Shown here in pieces: positions 9,965 through 24,689 of a stretch of DNA of 64,000 nucleotides. The DNA lies in the NCBI GenBank assembly GCA_028023455.1, contig JAQFVV010006255.1, positions 248,001-312,000 of the forward strand. The letters are read 5' to 3'. Under the pieces are notes generated by a model. That model did not search any database. It was given only the letters and a program-made list of their open reading frames with translations, and was not told the DNA's origin. The position numbers and the translations under genes were made by a program. The DNA is from Epiperipatus broadwayi. Its lineage: Eukaryota; Onychophora; Udeonychophora; Euonychophora; Peripatidae. Each line of letters opens with the position of its first letter. Position 1 is the stretch's first letter.

Positions 9965-12855
9965 TTGGTTTTGTTGTTATTTCTATTTTAAATTTTAGTA
10001 CTGTAAATTAGTTATTGATTTGTTACAAACTCTTTGATATTTGTTGTTTAAATTTATTAAATGAATAATAATATAAAAGGATTGATAGAGTTCAATTAAT
10101 ATGTTTTTTCAAAATATCCCATATATTTATCCCACTCAGATTTTAATCTATTATAATGTGAATATTAAGAAGGATAAAGCAAGAATTCCACATTGAAAGG
10201 TTATTAAGCAATATTAAACTATTTTTATTGGAATGAATAACAGATCAAAATTTATTGCATAAATGAAATATTTTTTTCTATTTGCATTCTAAAATACACA
10301 TGTGTCATTTAAAGTTATTTATTTTAAAAATTGATAGTTTGTTTATTTTCATTTGTATATATTAATCATAAGACTTGAAATCTAAAGTTAAGATTTAAGA
10401 TATAAAAATATATAATAGCAAGAATTATATGTTTATAAGCATTTGATAGACAAAAAATTTCTCTCCAATGGTGAATGATATTTTATTTGAATATCTTCAG
10501 TGGAGAATATTTGACAAACTAAGATATATGTAACGTGTTTGTATACACTCAGAGATAATTACCAAGGAAGTCCAGAATATTGAAAGGTAAGAATTATTAG
10601 AAAAATAATGAGTCCTCTACAATATAATTGCATCACTTTTGTGCAGTATATTATTATTGTAATAAATTTTCATGTTTAATTAATATATTATATTCTCAAT
10701 ATTAAGTTGTTTGTATTATGTTTTTTAGTCAGGAGAGTTGATCATTATGCAGATATTTTATGTTAGCCAATATTATATATATATATTTAATTTTATTTCT
10801 ATATTATATTGACATAAAATCCCTATTTTATTTCAGTAATCTTACTGTAATTGTATACCATAGTTAATTTAGAATTAATATTTAAAATTTTCTTGATGAT
10901 TTTATATATATATTTTATTGACTGGAATTCATCAAAACATATACTACATATATTATTTTTAATAGTTAATTTTTTCTGAAATATAGGTAGTATATAAATT
11001 TAAGTTCTTATATTCTATTATGCCTCTCAGAGGATGTTTTAATATTGTATAAATTTTATAGACTTTATTGTAAATGTTATAAGTAATTATGTCACGAATA
11101 GTTTACTAAACTCAGTAAAAATAAAAATGAAATTGAACAAAGTTTTACTTAATTTTACTCTATATATTATACCCGTAAAATAAAATCAACATTAATATTA
11201 TCAGTTTTTATTTCAGTATAGGCATCTTTTATATATATATAATTATTAATTAACTAGTGGTGTTAATTGTGTTTCAATATATAGAACCTTATGTAATAGT
11301 AAACATCCATATAAATACTATTTAACTTAAAAAAATTAATTAATTCAATCATAGGAATGATAATGATGAGTTAGTTATATTATCACTTTTATCCTCAAAT
11401 ATTTTATTATTTTAATCATGCACTAAACTTTTTCAAAAAGGAGTAATTATTTGGAGTTGGTTCAGATAATAACACTCATCGTATATGAATTTTCTTTTTT
11501 ACTAACGTGCCGCTATACTATTCAGCGGTTCGCATGTTCTCAGAGTGGATTTTTTTTACAACTCATAGGAATGTTAAAATTATTACTTCATCACAAATAT
11601 AAAACCAAATAACTAGACTAATAAATAGCAAAAATAATTTAGTAACTCTACAAAGTGGTAAATAGGCTGATTGTCGTTGTTCTATGTAAATTTCAATGCA
11701 AATTTACTTCTAACGTAAAATTCTTAAAGTAATTAACAATAGTAAAAAATTGATATATATTTTATTCTCTCTCTTGATTTATTTATTTCATATATATAAA
11801 AAATTAATTATATATTTTTTCTTAACATTTTAACTTTTTCCGAATTTCCTTCTTATTAACTGCACTGTATAGATAAATATAAAATGAAACATAACATGTC
11901 TTTTGGAATTATGTTCATTTAAGTTTATAATTCTAATTATAGATAAAATATACTCTTGCTGAATATTTAATTATAATTATTTCGTCTTTATAAATTTAAA
12001 GACTTTTTTTTTTTTAATTTCCGCGATAGTAAGAAACAATTTAGTTTTCTAACATTTTACCTTTGACCAGTATTTCACGAATTAAAAACGAATCTTAGAC
12101 AAATATATTCTTTGTACTAGTGTAAGAAGCTTCTAATAAATATAGTTATGGCAATTTAATGGCATAGTTCAGTTCTTTTCCTTCTTCTTTTCATATTATA
12201 ACAGTTGAAATTATAACTCTATAAATTTCATTTATGAGATCGGGCGGTGTGTTTGAGATATTCAACTGATATGCTATTAGTTTTGCATGATAAAAGGTTT
12301 TCCCCTATTATAAAACATATGTATAGCTTATTTATAAATTTGTAATTATAATTGGTAGGAAAACAAACTCTACTTTATACTCCACAATTCCTTTATCCTA
12401 TATTCTTCAGGATAGAAAACAATGGATCCTCCTCGGTCTGCAGTTGACTGTAGATTATTTAATTATGTACAGCAGTGCATATCACTAGGAAAATTACCTT
12501 CTTTATTTTGTTCAGCGCATTTCTTATTTTTATTAATAATAAAAATTTGTTGCTATTTTTTTTTTCAAAATGATTTGGGAACCGTCAAATTAACAATCTC
12601 CAAGTACAGTTTTTATTTATTTAATGCACATTGTACTCCTGTGTATCGTATATACATGTGCGCAAGTGCACCCACACACGTTATTCTTTAAATCTTATTA
12701 CTTAGATTTTTAGATTACTGATTACTAGAATTATATATCTACCCCTTTAAAAGGAGCCATTGGGATAATGGAAGTTTCCATTTCTCATTTAGATATTAAA
12801 TACTCAATTAGTTTAAGTGCATTTATTTTTATAGAATTTTAAAGTTCATAATAGT
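9965..12855. other. AT-rich spacer with no supported gene
   Basis: Simple AT-rich sequence. The frame at 12422-12691 (MDPPRSAVDCRLFN...) has no recognisable domain, and the only low-AT patches (about 11510-11555 and 12235-12260) are too short to interpret. Confidence 0.5.
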
Positions 12856-12859
12856 CTTG

Positions 12860-12913
12860 TTTTCATTTTTCAAAGGGCATCAAGTACTTCTGGACTACTT
12901 TGAAAAATGAAAA
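12860..12913. repeat. Short perfect inverted repeat
   Basis: TTTTCATTTTTCAAAG at 12860-12875 is matched by its exact complement at 12898-12913 across a 22-base loop. No gene is associated with it. It may be a MITE relic or chance hairpin. Confidence 0.85.
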
Positions 12914-13211
12914 ACATGTTTAGACCAGTGTATTGCATTAAATGAATAGTCATTTGAAAGCGATTACATATATTACACTTAAAAATAAATAATTTTTTAT
13001 TATAAAATTCTGCTTATTTTTGGTTACCTCTGTGTATAAAAACATTATCTTTTTGATCATTTCTTTCATATTAATGATTTATTTAATATACACATAAATG
13101 TATGTATAATTTTATATTTTAAATATATTAAAAATACAACATTGTATCAGTATGATAATAATAATGGAAAATACAATGGCATATTTTCAAATGCATTTGT
13201 TTTTATTTTAG

Positions 13212-13312
13212 TACAGACTGTCTTTCTTCACTATCTTATTGGACTGGTGGTAATGATAGAGAATATGAAAGTAATTATGTTTGGGCAAGTGGACATCCCT
13301 TTAATTATACAG
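13212..13312 (+). CDS. C-type lectin-like domain exon (middle of the domain)
   Basis: The segment is bounded by a good acceptor (TTTTATTTTAG, ending 13211) and a strong donor (CAG/GTGAGT at 13313). Reading from 13213 it encodes TDCLSSLSYWTGGNDREYES and then NYVWASGHPFNYT. This matches the central CTLD pattern: a Cys before (Y/F)WTGG(N/T)D, then a W-x-W-type strand and the P-F-x-Y-T that precedes the E-P-W/N-W segment. It starts with one base of a split codon and ends in phase 1. No start, signal peptide or other domain is visible nearby, so this is an internal exon. CTLD proteins bind glycans or proteins, usually secreted or on the cell surface. A second acceptor, AG at 13215-13216, would shorten the exon by five bases. 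Codon use and GC rise clearly above the flanks. Confidence 0.78.
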
Positions 13313-13489
13313 GTGAGTCAAAGCAAATGATTGTATATATATATTTATTTATAAATAAAAAGAAAGAAAGAAAAAAATTATGTAGGCATGCAGGTTGATT
13401 AAAAGTAAACATTTACATAAGTGAATGAATAGGTAAGTATCTAGATAAGACTGATAGAAAGATAAATAAGTAGATAGAAAAATAGTTAG

Positions 13490-14547
<1,058 letters not shown>

Positions 14548-14549
14548 GA

Positions 14550-15215
14550 AAGCAGACAGGTAGGTAGGAAAGTTAATAGTCAGGTCATAATCCAGAAAAC
14601 TAATGATTGATATGAAATAAGTACTTAAATTAAATTCTATGCACAAAGTAGATAAATTAACAAGGCAATAGAATCCTACAATTATGTGGTATCACATGAT
14701 CACTATTGGTGGTAATTTGTTATTTCTTACCCTCCATTTCACATAATTTACTATAGTATTTTTAATCTTAGAGATACATGAATAAATAGATTGTTGAATA
14801 GAGCAATATTTAAATATATGAATGAATGAATAAAAAGATAGAATATTCAATTGCTATTACATGATCATGTAAAGCAAAAAAAAAAAAAAGAGATTACTGC
14901 TATTGAAAAATTCTGTTTCATTTATTACTGTTAATATAATGAAGAAATATTATTTTTGTTCTGTCTGTTCTATTATTCATATATTTATATAATTATTGTG
15001 ATTTGTTTTACTTTGAACAATAGCATTTATTTATGTTTGCTTTTAGTGCAAACAAATAAATCAAATTCATGAAATAATACTAGAATTCATTGAATTAATA
15101 ATTTTACAATTATAAATTTACTATAATTATTTATTAAAGCATTACTATTTATTTATAATTATAGAAATTGATATTGAAATATAATTTGGAATTTTCAAAT
15201 TTGTATTTTCAGCAA
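14550..15215. other. AT-rich intronic spacer
   Basis: Nothing recognised beyond short A-runs (about 14877-14890). Confidence 0.5.
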
Positions 15216-15224
15216 TATGAAATT

Positions 15225-15600
15225 TAAGTAAAAGAATTTGAACTCGGAATTTTTCAATCTATTCATTCTCCACTCCATCGTAAGCTCTACTACACATGAC
15301 CACACACATGCAACATACATGATCCCCAGTATATAAATTTTGTGCAGAATCAGCATTCGTCAATTTGGACAGTTCATAATTTTCCATGCAATTTATCAAA
15401 CTTTAATGGACAGGCTTTATTATCTGATCATTCCAACTATTCAATCATCCATTTTATTGAAAAACCAACAATGGAAATCTTATTGGATTTAATATTATAG
15501 TTATACCCTTGTAGACATTATATCAATCTAATCCTTCTTATAATTGGTCCATTACATTTCCATATATATTCATAGAAAAGGGATGAGCTAAACTTATACT
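15225..15600 (+). mobile_element. MITE copy A (TIR-type, inverted relative to copy B)
   Basis: It begins AGTAAAAGAATTTGAACTCG and carries a core with ACATGACCACACACATG, CATGATCCCCAGTATA and AATTTATCAAACTTTAATGG. It matches the reverse complement of 15672-16098 over most of its length. The far terminal repeat is not clear. Confidence 0.8.
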
Positions 15601-15671
15601 AAGATGTAATCTATTTCCCATGCAATATGTAATTCTAAGGCAGTATATAACCTGCTTATACTAAATTTTTC

Positions 15672-16098
15672 ATATAAGTAGAGGGATTTGAACTCAGAAT
15701 GTTTAGTCTATTCATATGATAATAAGGGTGATTGTATTGATGTAATGTCTACATGAGTATGTCTACAATATTAAATCCAGTAGAGGCTTTGAGCATTCCA
15801 TCATTCGTTTTAATGAAATGGATGGTTGAATACTTGGAAGGGTGAGAAGGTTGAACCTTGTTCATTAAAGTTTGAGGAATTACTATATTAATACAAACTG
15901 AGCACTGATTGTAGATATGTGTGGGAGATTATGATCTGGCCAAACAGATGAGTGTTGGTTCTGCATGAAATATGTATATTGGGGATCATGTATCTTTTTC
16001 ACATGTGTGTGGTCATGTCCATCAGTTGCTTGATATTTGGAGTGAAGGATGAATAGACTAAAAAAATCTGAATTCAAATCCCTCTACTTACATATATG
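15672..16098 (-). mobile_element. MITE copy B with terminal inverted repeats
   Basis: The left end CATATAAGTAGAGGGATTTG and right end AAATCCCTCTACTTACATAT are inverted copies. The interior is the reverse complement of copy A, so A and B form a large inverted pair about 70 bp apart. The 64-residue frame at 15883-16077 is an artefact. Confidence 0.88.
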
Positions 16099-16478
16099 AA
16101 ACATTCAGTACAAGCAAGTTACATACTGCATTACATTATAAAATTTATGTAAAATACTTCCTGGAATAAGCAAAACTACATTCAGCAAATTTAAACACTC
16201 CAGAACTCATTTCCAGCTATTAAACAATTCATGAATACAGATGGTCTTTCACTTTTACGCTGAAATGGTTTAAATCGTTCCTGAAACATATATGAAAGTT
16301 GAAATGTACAAAAGTAGAGCAATAATTAAAATATAAAAAAATCAAAAAGTCTTTTTTAAAATATTTACTTTTTAATGAGGGGTATTAGCATTTACATAAA
16401 TAATACTTTATTGATTAGTATATGGTGTTTTCTTTACAAATTTATCAAGAGATCGTTGAATTGTACTTAGACATCAAG

Positions 16479-16980
16479 GTAAATCAAACTAGCCACAGAA
16501 AATAAACTCTATAACATAATCATTGGTTTCACTGCTAAAAGTGGACTAAAAACTTACTAATAAATATATACCCACAATTCTCAATTCCATCCTACACACC
16601 CTTAATATTAAAAGAATTCTTAAGTAACTTAATTGTATCTGAATCATAAATTTTTAATAATAAACATTTTAAATTCTTCTCTTTATTTTATTTCTTTCAT
16701 AGAAGATAACCTTAGCCTCACACTATTAATTTTGATGAAGTTAAAGTTGTCTTCTTTAAAAGAAATAAAAGAATTAATTAAAGAATTTTTATTATTAAAA
16801 ATTTATGATTCTGAAGCAATTAACTGGTTTAAGATTTCTTTTAATATTAAGGTGTGTGGGTAATGTTTAGTATATATTTGTTGGTAAGTTTTTAGTCCTT
16901 TACACTTAAGAAGGCTGTTTTTAACAGTGAAAACAATAGGTGTATTATAGAGTTTTTTTTCTTTGGTTAGTCTTATTTAC
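16479..16980. mobile_element. Large foldback element, arms about 230-250 bp
   Basis: The left arm from GTAAATCAAACTAGCC (16479) matches the reverse complement of sequence ending GGTTAGTCTTATTTAC (16980). The inner arms 16686-16710 and 16746-16770 flank a loop at about 16711-16745. Arm similarity includes CTTAATATTAAAAGAA and GAATCATAAATTTTTAATAA, with small indels. The 76-residue frame at 16633-16863 arises from the arms. Confidence 0.85.
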
Positions 16981-17039
16981 TTTTGAAGTTGGTGGAAATT
17001 TAAATTATAGAATAATATAATATGATAACAGCTCAAGTA

Positions 17040-17130
17040 GCTTGTTCTAATCATGAATCTCCAATCTATTATTAATCCAACCTTTTGTAGAGGTTGCCTT
17101 GACAAAAGATTGTATATTCATGGTTTAGAT
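17040..17130. mobile_element. Small foldback, relative of the 7109-7225 family
   Basis: CATGAATCTCCAATCTATTA and AAAAGATTGTATATTCATG form the arms, and GTTGCCTTGACAAAAGATTG is the complement of the 7.1-kb element's central block. Confidence 0.65.
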
Positions 17131-17200
17131 AAGTTTGAACTATTTGCGTAATAACATTCTTAAACAATGAACTTTATACAAAAGCAGGTTTATACATTTA

Positions 17201-17910
<710 letters not shown>

Positions 17911-17914
17911 ACAC

Positions 17915-19085
17915 TATTTATTAGAACTATAAATTTTACTACCAGAGGATCCCAATTAATTTAAGCCTTTCCTGTTCAAGTGCATAAATTCCATAAAATT
18001 GTCATGCAATGAAGTCGTAAAATGGCAAATTCTAAAGCTGAAAGTTTCATGTAACACTTCCACAGATGAATTCCCAAGCACAATTGATTATTTTTTATCT
18101 TTCTTTTACTTTTTCTGATGAATGTCTTTTTTTAAAAATTACTAAGACTTATTTTCAGCAAGAAAGATTTTAATTTAAAATTTGATATTTTTTTTAAAAG
18201 CACAATATTATGCATATAAAATATGTGAAAATAATGTTTTTGGGTTTGTTGGCAATCTATTCAATATATGGTTGCATATCAAAAATAAGAAATATGAGTT
18301 TACTTTAAATAATTTATTGTAGGCAGATTTTTTTTGTTACTGGAGAGTCTATTAAAAAAATATCATTGTGATTATAAAATAATTTATTATTTTTTATTGA
18401 ACTCTTAACAGTTATTATAGTTATTATAGAAGTATCAAAAGCTTATAATTTTTTTTACTATTTTTTTATTTATAAAACAAAACATTTTTAGCATTAAATA
18501 ATATTTTATTTATATATCAATTAAGTAAACAATTGTTTTATTTTAAATAATAATTATAGTATAGTTTCTAAATGAAAATTTATAAAAACCCTTCTATTAT
18601 GTTGATTTACAATACAATAAAAAATAAATTAATTGTTTAAATTCAGTTACGTTAATCATTCTATTAAACCATTTAAATTAGTTATTTATTACTTCTTTTG
18701 TAACATTTCTCTTTTTTTTTTTCATTTAAATTTGTTGTTCAATATATATGAATGTTTATTTTGTTTAATAACTTGAAATTTTTTATTACTTTCCTAAGAA
18801 TTAAACAAATAATAATAATTGATAATCCTAAACCAAACAATATCCAAAACTTTGAAACGTTTTGTTTTCTGTGAAAATAAGATTAAGTTATCAATAATTA
18901 CAAATAAATACAAGTGAAGCATTTAGTTTTTGATTTCTTTAAGATGTAACTTTTGGACATGAGAAAAGGATGAATTACAGAGTGATTTACACTTCAATTA
19001 CAAAAAAGCCTAATTACTGATAGATATATTTTCTACCAATTGTTGATATTTGCTTTAATTTTTTTTTCAGCTAAAATATATTAGT
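17915..19085. other. AT-rich intronic spacer
   Basis: Poly-T and poly-A rich; nothing recognised. Confidence 0.5.
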
Positions 19086-19088
19086 TTG

Positions 19089-19491
19089 TTAATATTTTTT
19101 ATTGGTCATTCATTAGATTAGGGATTATCCAATAATAAATAATATTTTTGTCGTGTAATTTTCATTGCACAACTCTCGGGTATGGTAGGAATTGGTTTCT
19201 ATCCATTTTTAGTATCTTATGGAGGAATGTAATCATAAAGATATCAACAAAAACATGTGAAAAAAATACTGATCCCCAAGAAATGTGCATTTTATGTTGA
19301 ACAAGTACTCAGATTTTTTCACATGTCTTTGGTCATATGTTTATGATTACATCCCTCCATAAGGTGTTAAAAGTAAATAGAATTCATTCACTACCTTGCA
19401 TGAGAGTGGTGTAGTGAAAATTACCCTACAGAATTATTATTCATTATTGGATAATCTCTAGTCTAATGAATGACTAATAAAAATTATTAAT
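19089..19491. mobile_element. Foldback MITE, arms about 150 bp
   Basis: The left arm TTAATATTTTTTATTGGTCA... is repeated inverted at the right end (...AAAAATTATTAA). The inner arms meet at ACATGTGAAAAAAATACTGA and ...TTTTTTCACATGT. The centre includes ACTGATCCCCAAGAAATGTG, like the core of the 15.2- and 15.7-kb MITEs (CATGATCCCCAATATACAT). A single arm recurs at 24575-24688. Confidence 0.88.
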
Positions 19492-19494
19492 ATA

Positions 19495-22460
19495 CTTTCA
19501 TTAAGCAATTTGTGTCAAAGTTATAAAACCAGCATGTTTGACACTTAGCAATTAAACACACACGCACGCATATATATATATTGTAATCTCCATATGAAAA
19601 AATAATAAATCTAAAATCAAAAAATATAATCTTAAAACAAACTTGGCTCAGCCTGAATATGAATCTAAAGGAAAGGTCACCACCATCAATCTTATACTAT
19701 ATTATATCAGACCTTTATCTCTCATAGCAATAATAAACATTGATTAAGATCTACAGCAAAAATTTTAAAAGATAAATTCAATTTGTAATTCTACTGAATA
19801 GCCAGTAATCAGGAGGGCATCCATCTATGAAATGGCATGGAAATAGAATTATGAGTTGGTTAATAAATGAATCAAAATGTAGAAGATTAAATGGGTGACG
19901 AAAAACAAATAATAATTAACTAATGAAAATGAACAAACTTAAGAGTGAGGAGAAGAAAAGGGGAATGTGTTTCGATGATGAATGATTAAGACGGTGATAA
20001 AATAGAGATTAATGAAAGATGAATCAATTATGATAATGACTTAAGATGAAATGAGGATGAGAGTAAAAGAAAAAAATATAGATAAGTTATGATAACAATG
20101 TTGATGATGAAGAATGAGTACCTGAACTATAAAACTAATATTGTGGTCAAACATCAGCAAGATAATAATGAAATAAAGACAAGGAGTTCTAAGCTTGACT
20201 AAAAAAAAATATTTAACCACTAAATTTAAATGGTCATAAGTTTTAAACTATAGAAAGAAACTTTCATTTTAAAATTATATAGAATCAATTCAACAATAAG
20301 AATAAACATAAGAGATCAAGAAAAGCATAGCAAGTAACTTAAGAAATGAAAAACTAATAATAAAGTCAAAGTTGAGACTATTAATCAATAATTTAATTTT
20401 CTCAGGGTTCAAATAACTTAAATATTACTATTTTAAAGATATATTTGGGTCAGTAAAAGAGATTTTGCCACTACCCAAATATAGCAAGCAAAGACAACTC
20501 ATAAAATAAAAATGGAATCTGCAAAGAACATTGAACTATTCCAATAGCAACAATAAAATAAACTTTAAATTTTATGAGGTATTAATAAATTCTTAATAAA
20601 GTAAATATAATAATAATTTACAAATTATCTTTTACTTAACGACCATGGTCAATATAATCAAGATCAGTGAATGATGTAGCTAATGATTTAGATAAATGAG
20701 TTATTCCAAAAACTAAATATTTAATCTTTAGAACATTATTTGAAAATAATACATGTACTGAAGATCAACAGGGTTTTGATCAATAAGTGATAAAATTTTA
20801 TATACTCTAAATATAAGAGATTAGCAAAACTTGTTTTGATATGCTAACTCAAAATAAAATCTATTATAATAAGTGGTGATGGCATCTATGATAACAGTAA
20901 AAATAATATATTGATAGCAATAACAATAACAATATTGATAGTGTTTAGCAATATGACCACAGACAACTAAATACATTTTTAAACAAAATTTATTTACAAG
21001 TTTGTAAAATACTAATATTAAAAGAACATACATAATCTTGGACAATTATGAACAGAAATTTACATAGAACAAGATTTAATTACATTATTATATTACTAAG
21101 GCAAGATCTCTTAGGATCTATTTATCATTTTAATAGATTATCATCTTTTAATTAATTATTATTTAAGTCTATTACTTACACTAATTTTATTTTGTCTTAT
21201 TACACATTTTATATTTTATCTATTTATTAACAGTGTGATTTTAAAAACTTATTCACTTCAAATAGATACAGGCAATATATTTCCAAAGTTCCTGTCCAAT
21301 AGTTATTAAGCTACCAATAATATATTATACAGGATAACACAATGAATATACTTAGGATATAATAATTTATGCTACAGTATGTTACTAAAAACTATTGACT
21401 TCCTATTTTATTCATCTACTTAGACTATTAGCCAGCCAACACTGCTTTAAGAGTCAATACTATTATTATTCTACCTTTCAATTATTAATTTTATCTTATA
21501 AAACCCTTTTAACGTTAAGGAAAAATATCAGCACTTTAAACAAATTAGGTATAAACAATAAATAACATAGATTTTATTAATGATATAGATGGAATCATCT
21601 CGAATGGATAGACACTAAGTAACAATCTACTATATAAAACAATTTTTAACTAATATTATCTTTTATCATCATTTTTCTCAATGTTAAGTACAATCTACAT
21701 TTTTAAATACTATATTTCAGAAATTATTGTCATTATTGATACTAAACTATTAAAACTTAGGAATATGAAATATAATAAAGCATATGATATATCCAGAGAT
21801 ATAATAGGGTTGAGCTAAGGTAAAAGAGAACAATTAACAACTTAGACCATAGTCATTTCATGACAGCAAATGGTCTGAAATCTTGGTGTTACTTCAGGAG
21901 TACCTTTAGGGATATGAAAAAGAAAAGGGCAGTCAATCCCTTATTTAATAACTATACCAATACAGAACAAAAGTATGGCCTTAATCTGCTCAAAGTTTTA
22001 TGGGTATCATTCATGATTCACCCATGATGATTATTTCTATTATCACTCAGGGTAAGAGAACAAGTACACCTAATGTGATGCAATATAGATATGCCACATA
22101 TTCCAAATATTATACATGTATCATTATAATCATTCAACATGATATATAACAGTCAAATCTCATACTAATATCACTTACCACAAATATTTAAAGTTATTAA
22201 GCAAAATGGAATATATTACTATTTGATACATGAAAATTATAATTATCATTATCAATTCAAGAATAACCCACAGCTACAACTTTCATTAGCTATTAATTAG
22301 TTAAGTATTACTTATAAATACCATATATAATGCACTTAAATTAACTAGAGTTGGATATTACCCATTTATTACTAGTCAGCAATAGTAGCTTTTATTAACT
22401 AGAACGAAAAATATTCAGAATAAATTGTAATAATTTATTGTGAGAAGTTTTAACCTTCTT
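19495..22460. other. Long AT-rich stretch with no supported feature
   Basis: Degenerate simple sequence with many GATGA-like words near 19960-20120. No gene or repeat boundary could be set. The 74-residue minus frame at 20821-21045 is low complexity. Confidence 0.45.
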
Positions 22461-22465
22461 ATCTG

Positions 22466-22488
22466 TGTTCATATTCTAAATATGAACA
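22466..22488. repeat. Small perfect hairpin
   Basis: TGTTCATATT and AATATGAACA are exact complements separated by CTA. No function can be inferred. Confidence 0.8.
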
Positions 22489-22489
22489 A

Positions 22490-23540
22490 AATTTCTAATA
22501 AATAAGATTACCTTTACCCTTTTATATATATATTTGATCAAATTCATATTTATATCACAAGTTTCATTTTCTACATAAATTAGTTTTTATATATGAGACA
22601 CGGACATATACAATATTACAAGACAATGCATATTAAACTAAGAATAATAAATAATCATGACATAAACCTATTTCTTCTTGTAAAACAAAGAGAACAAAAT
22701 CTTGATTGCAACCATTTGAAATCTGCAGCATTATATGATTGATGAATAGTCTTTAACATATGAGTATATTTCATATTTATTTATTAATTTAAAATGTAAT
22801 CCTAGTACATTGCTGGATCTATGGATAATATTAGTTTTCTTCTGTTAACTTTTAATGCTTCAGTATTCCAGAAGTTAAAGAAGTTGAAGATAAACATTAC
22901 TTCTTATCTTTATTACATCTATGGATTTTATATATTTTATTGATTAATGGCACTGTTTAATAATTAACACATTATAAATCCAATTCACAATGTAGTTAAC
23001 ATGGTAATTAATATATCAAAAATTAAGTTGACTTTTAATTCAGTATTAGTGAAATTTTATAACTCAGTTTAATAAATGTGTCAATTCCACTTGCCAACAG
23101 AAGTTACAAGATGTTGCATCCAGTTTTGTCCCAATGTAAGTTTTAAGGCAATGCTGAGAATATTTCATATTAAAAGTCTTAATAAATAGTTTGTAAAATT
23201 TTATAATTTAGTGTCTTCATTTATATTGTTTAATTAGGTAGATATAGATTATTGTTGTGCTTTTATTTAATTGCAATAGAACAATTTTTCTAAATTTTAC
23301 TTTCTCTGCATTATGAAAATTAATATAGCATAATAAAATTGTGGTAAATGGAGTTAACTTTAAACAGTATTTCAGCTTAGTGAAAACATGTCACGAGTGT
23401 CTTATAAATGTAAAACAGCAATAAAAGGTATTAAATATCTCTTATCATAGTTCTGCTTTTTTTTAAAAATTTATTCTCCAACCGAAAATACAAAATAATT
23501 TTCTCTTCCTTTCTCTCTTATTTCAAATAAATTATAACTA
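22490..23540. other. AT-rich intronic spacer
   Basis: Nothing recognised. Confidence 0.5.
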
Positions 23541-23543
23541 GTC

Positions 23544-23583
23544 AAGCATTGGTGGCCTAGGGGTTAGCATAGCAGCCTTCAAC
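23544..23583 (+). mobile_element. SINE 5' fragment (tRNA-like head)
   Basis: CAAGCATTGGTGGCCTAGGG continues GTTAGCATAGCAGCCTTC, the 5' part of the tRNA-derived SINE seen in fuller form at 59857 and 32786. It contains the A-box region but no B box, so it is truncated. Confidence 0.75.
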
Positions 23584-23584
23584 G

Positions 23585-24570
23585 CATTTGACATATAAGA
23601 AAATTATAATTATTTTTATAATGCACACAGTAAATGTAATAATCGAAACATTTATAAAATAAAGAGTAAAATTTTAAGCTTACAAATTTCTGAATTGGTT
23701 TAAATTTGAAGTCCATTTTGGCAGGTTTTTTTCTCCAATATGTCTTCCAGTTTTAAATGTGAGTTCTTTATAATTATCAATTGACAGTATTGATGTACTT
23801 TATGTTTATAGGTCAAATGGAGTTCCTACTCTATTAATTACAAGTTACTAATCCAATTCAATTCCATTTCAATTTAAATCCTTTTTACTTTTTAATAATT
23901 TTCAGCTTCCCAGTTCTTCTTTAATTCAGTTTTCTCACCTGGTTCTTTTTATTCCTCAATTATTCCAGTTCTCCCCTATAAAAATCTATGTTGGTCTATT
24001 TATTAACTTTTACCAGAGGATGATTGTAATAGACCAATTAAATTGTTGTATGTGCATGCATTAAAATACAATTAACAATTTTCCATCTATAAATATAAAT
24101 GATAACTATTAAGCTGTTCAAAACTATTTTAAATTGCAATAAAAATATTCTTGATAATTAATTATAAAGATTAATTTAGAATAGCTATAATTTTAAGTCT
24201 TTTTGACTATTATTTAATGATAACAAAATACTAAATATTTCTATACTTTTAATTTAATCTTAATATTAATAAATTATTATTTTGATATCATTCAAAGTAA
24301 TCCATCTGACAGACTGCATGTACAAAGTATACACAATCTGGCAGAGGGCTGGCACACATCTTGAACAGCCCAATTCTTTATCATTTTCAGATTTATTAAT
24401 GAAATTTACTTATTTTTGTAATATAATTTAGCAATCATGATAACACACCACTGACGGTATGCACCTATTCAATACATTTGATTATTATTAATTAAAGTTC
24501 AAATTTTTATACAATTGTCCATTTAAATAGGGCTTGATAAACATTGATCCCAACCATAAGGTATATATAT
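23585..24570. other. AT-rich intronic spacer
   Basis: A less AT-rich patch at about 24300-24370 (ACTGCATGTACAAAG, GGCAGAGGGCTGGCAC) is not identified. Confidence 0.45.
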
Positions 24571-24574
24571 ATAT

Positions 24575-24688
24575 CACATGTCTTTGGCCATATGTTTATG
24601 ATTACATCTCTTCACAAGGTGTTAAAATCAGGCAGGTAGAAACCACACCTTATCTTACATTAGAGTGTAGTAAAATTACACTACAGAA
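24575..24688. mobile_element. Single arm of the 19.1-kb foldback family
   Basis: CACATGTCTTTGGCCATATG, then ATGATTACATCTCTTCACAA and AAAATTACACTACAGAA, matches the right half of 19089-19491. The inverted partner arm is absent. It abuts a short (TA)n. Confidence 0.8.
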
Positions 24689-24689
24689 A

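Noticed and set aside
12422-12691. Possible first exon of the lectin gene (MDPPRSAVDCRLF...)
   Set aside because: No signal peptide, no CTLD motifs, no convincing donor in a matching phase; probably chance.
16633-16863. 76-residue Leu/Lys-rich frame
   Set aside because: It lies inside the arms of the 16479-16980 foldback and has no homology by eye.
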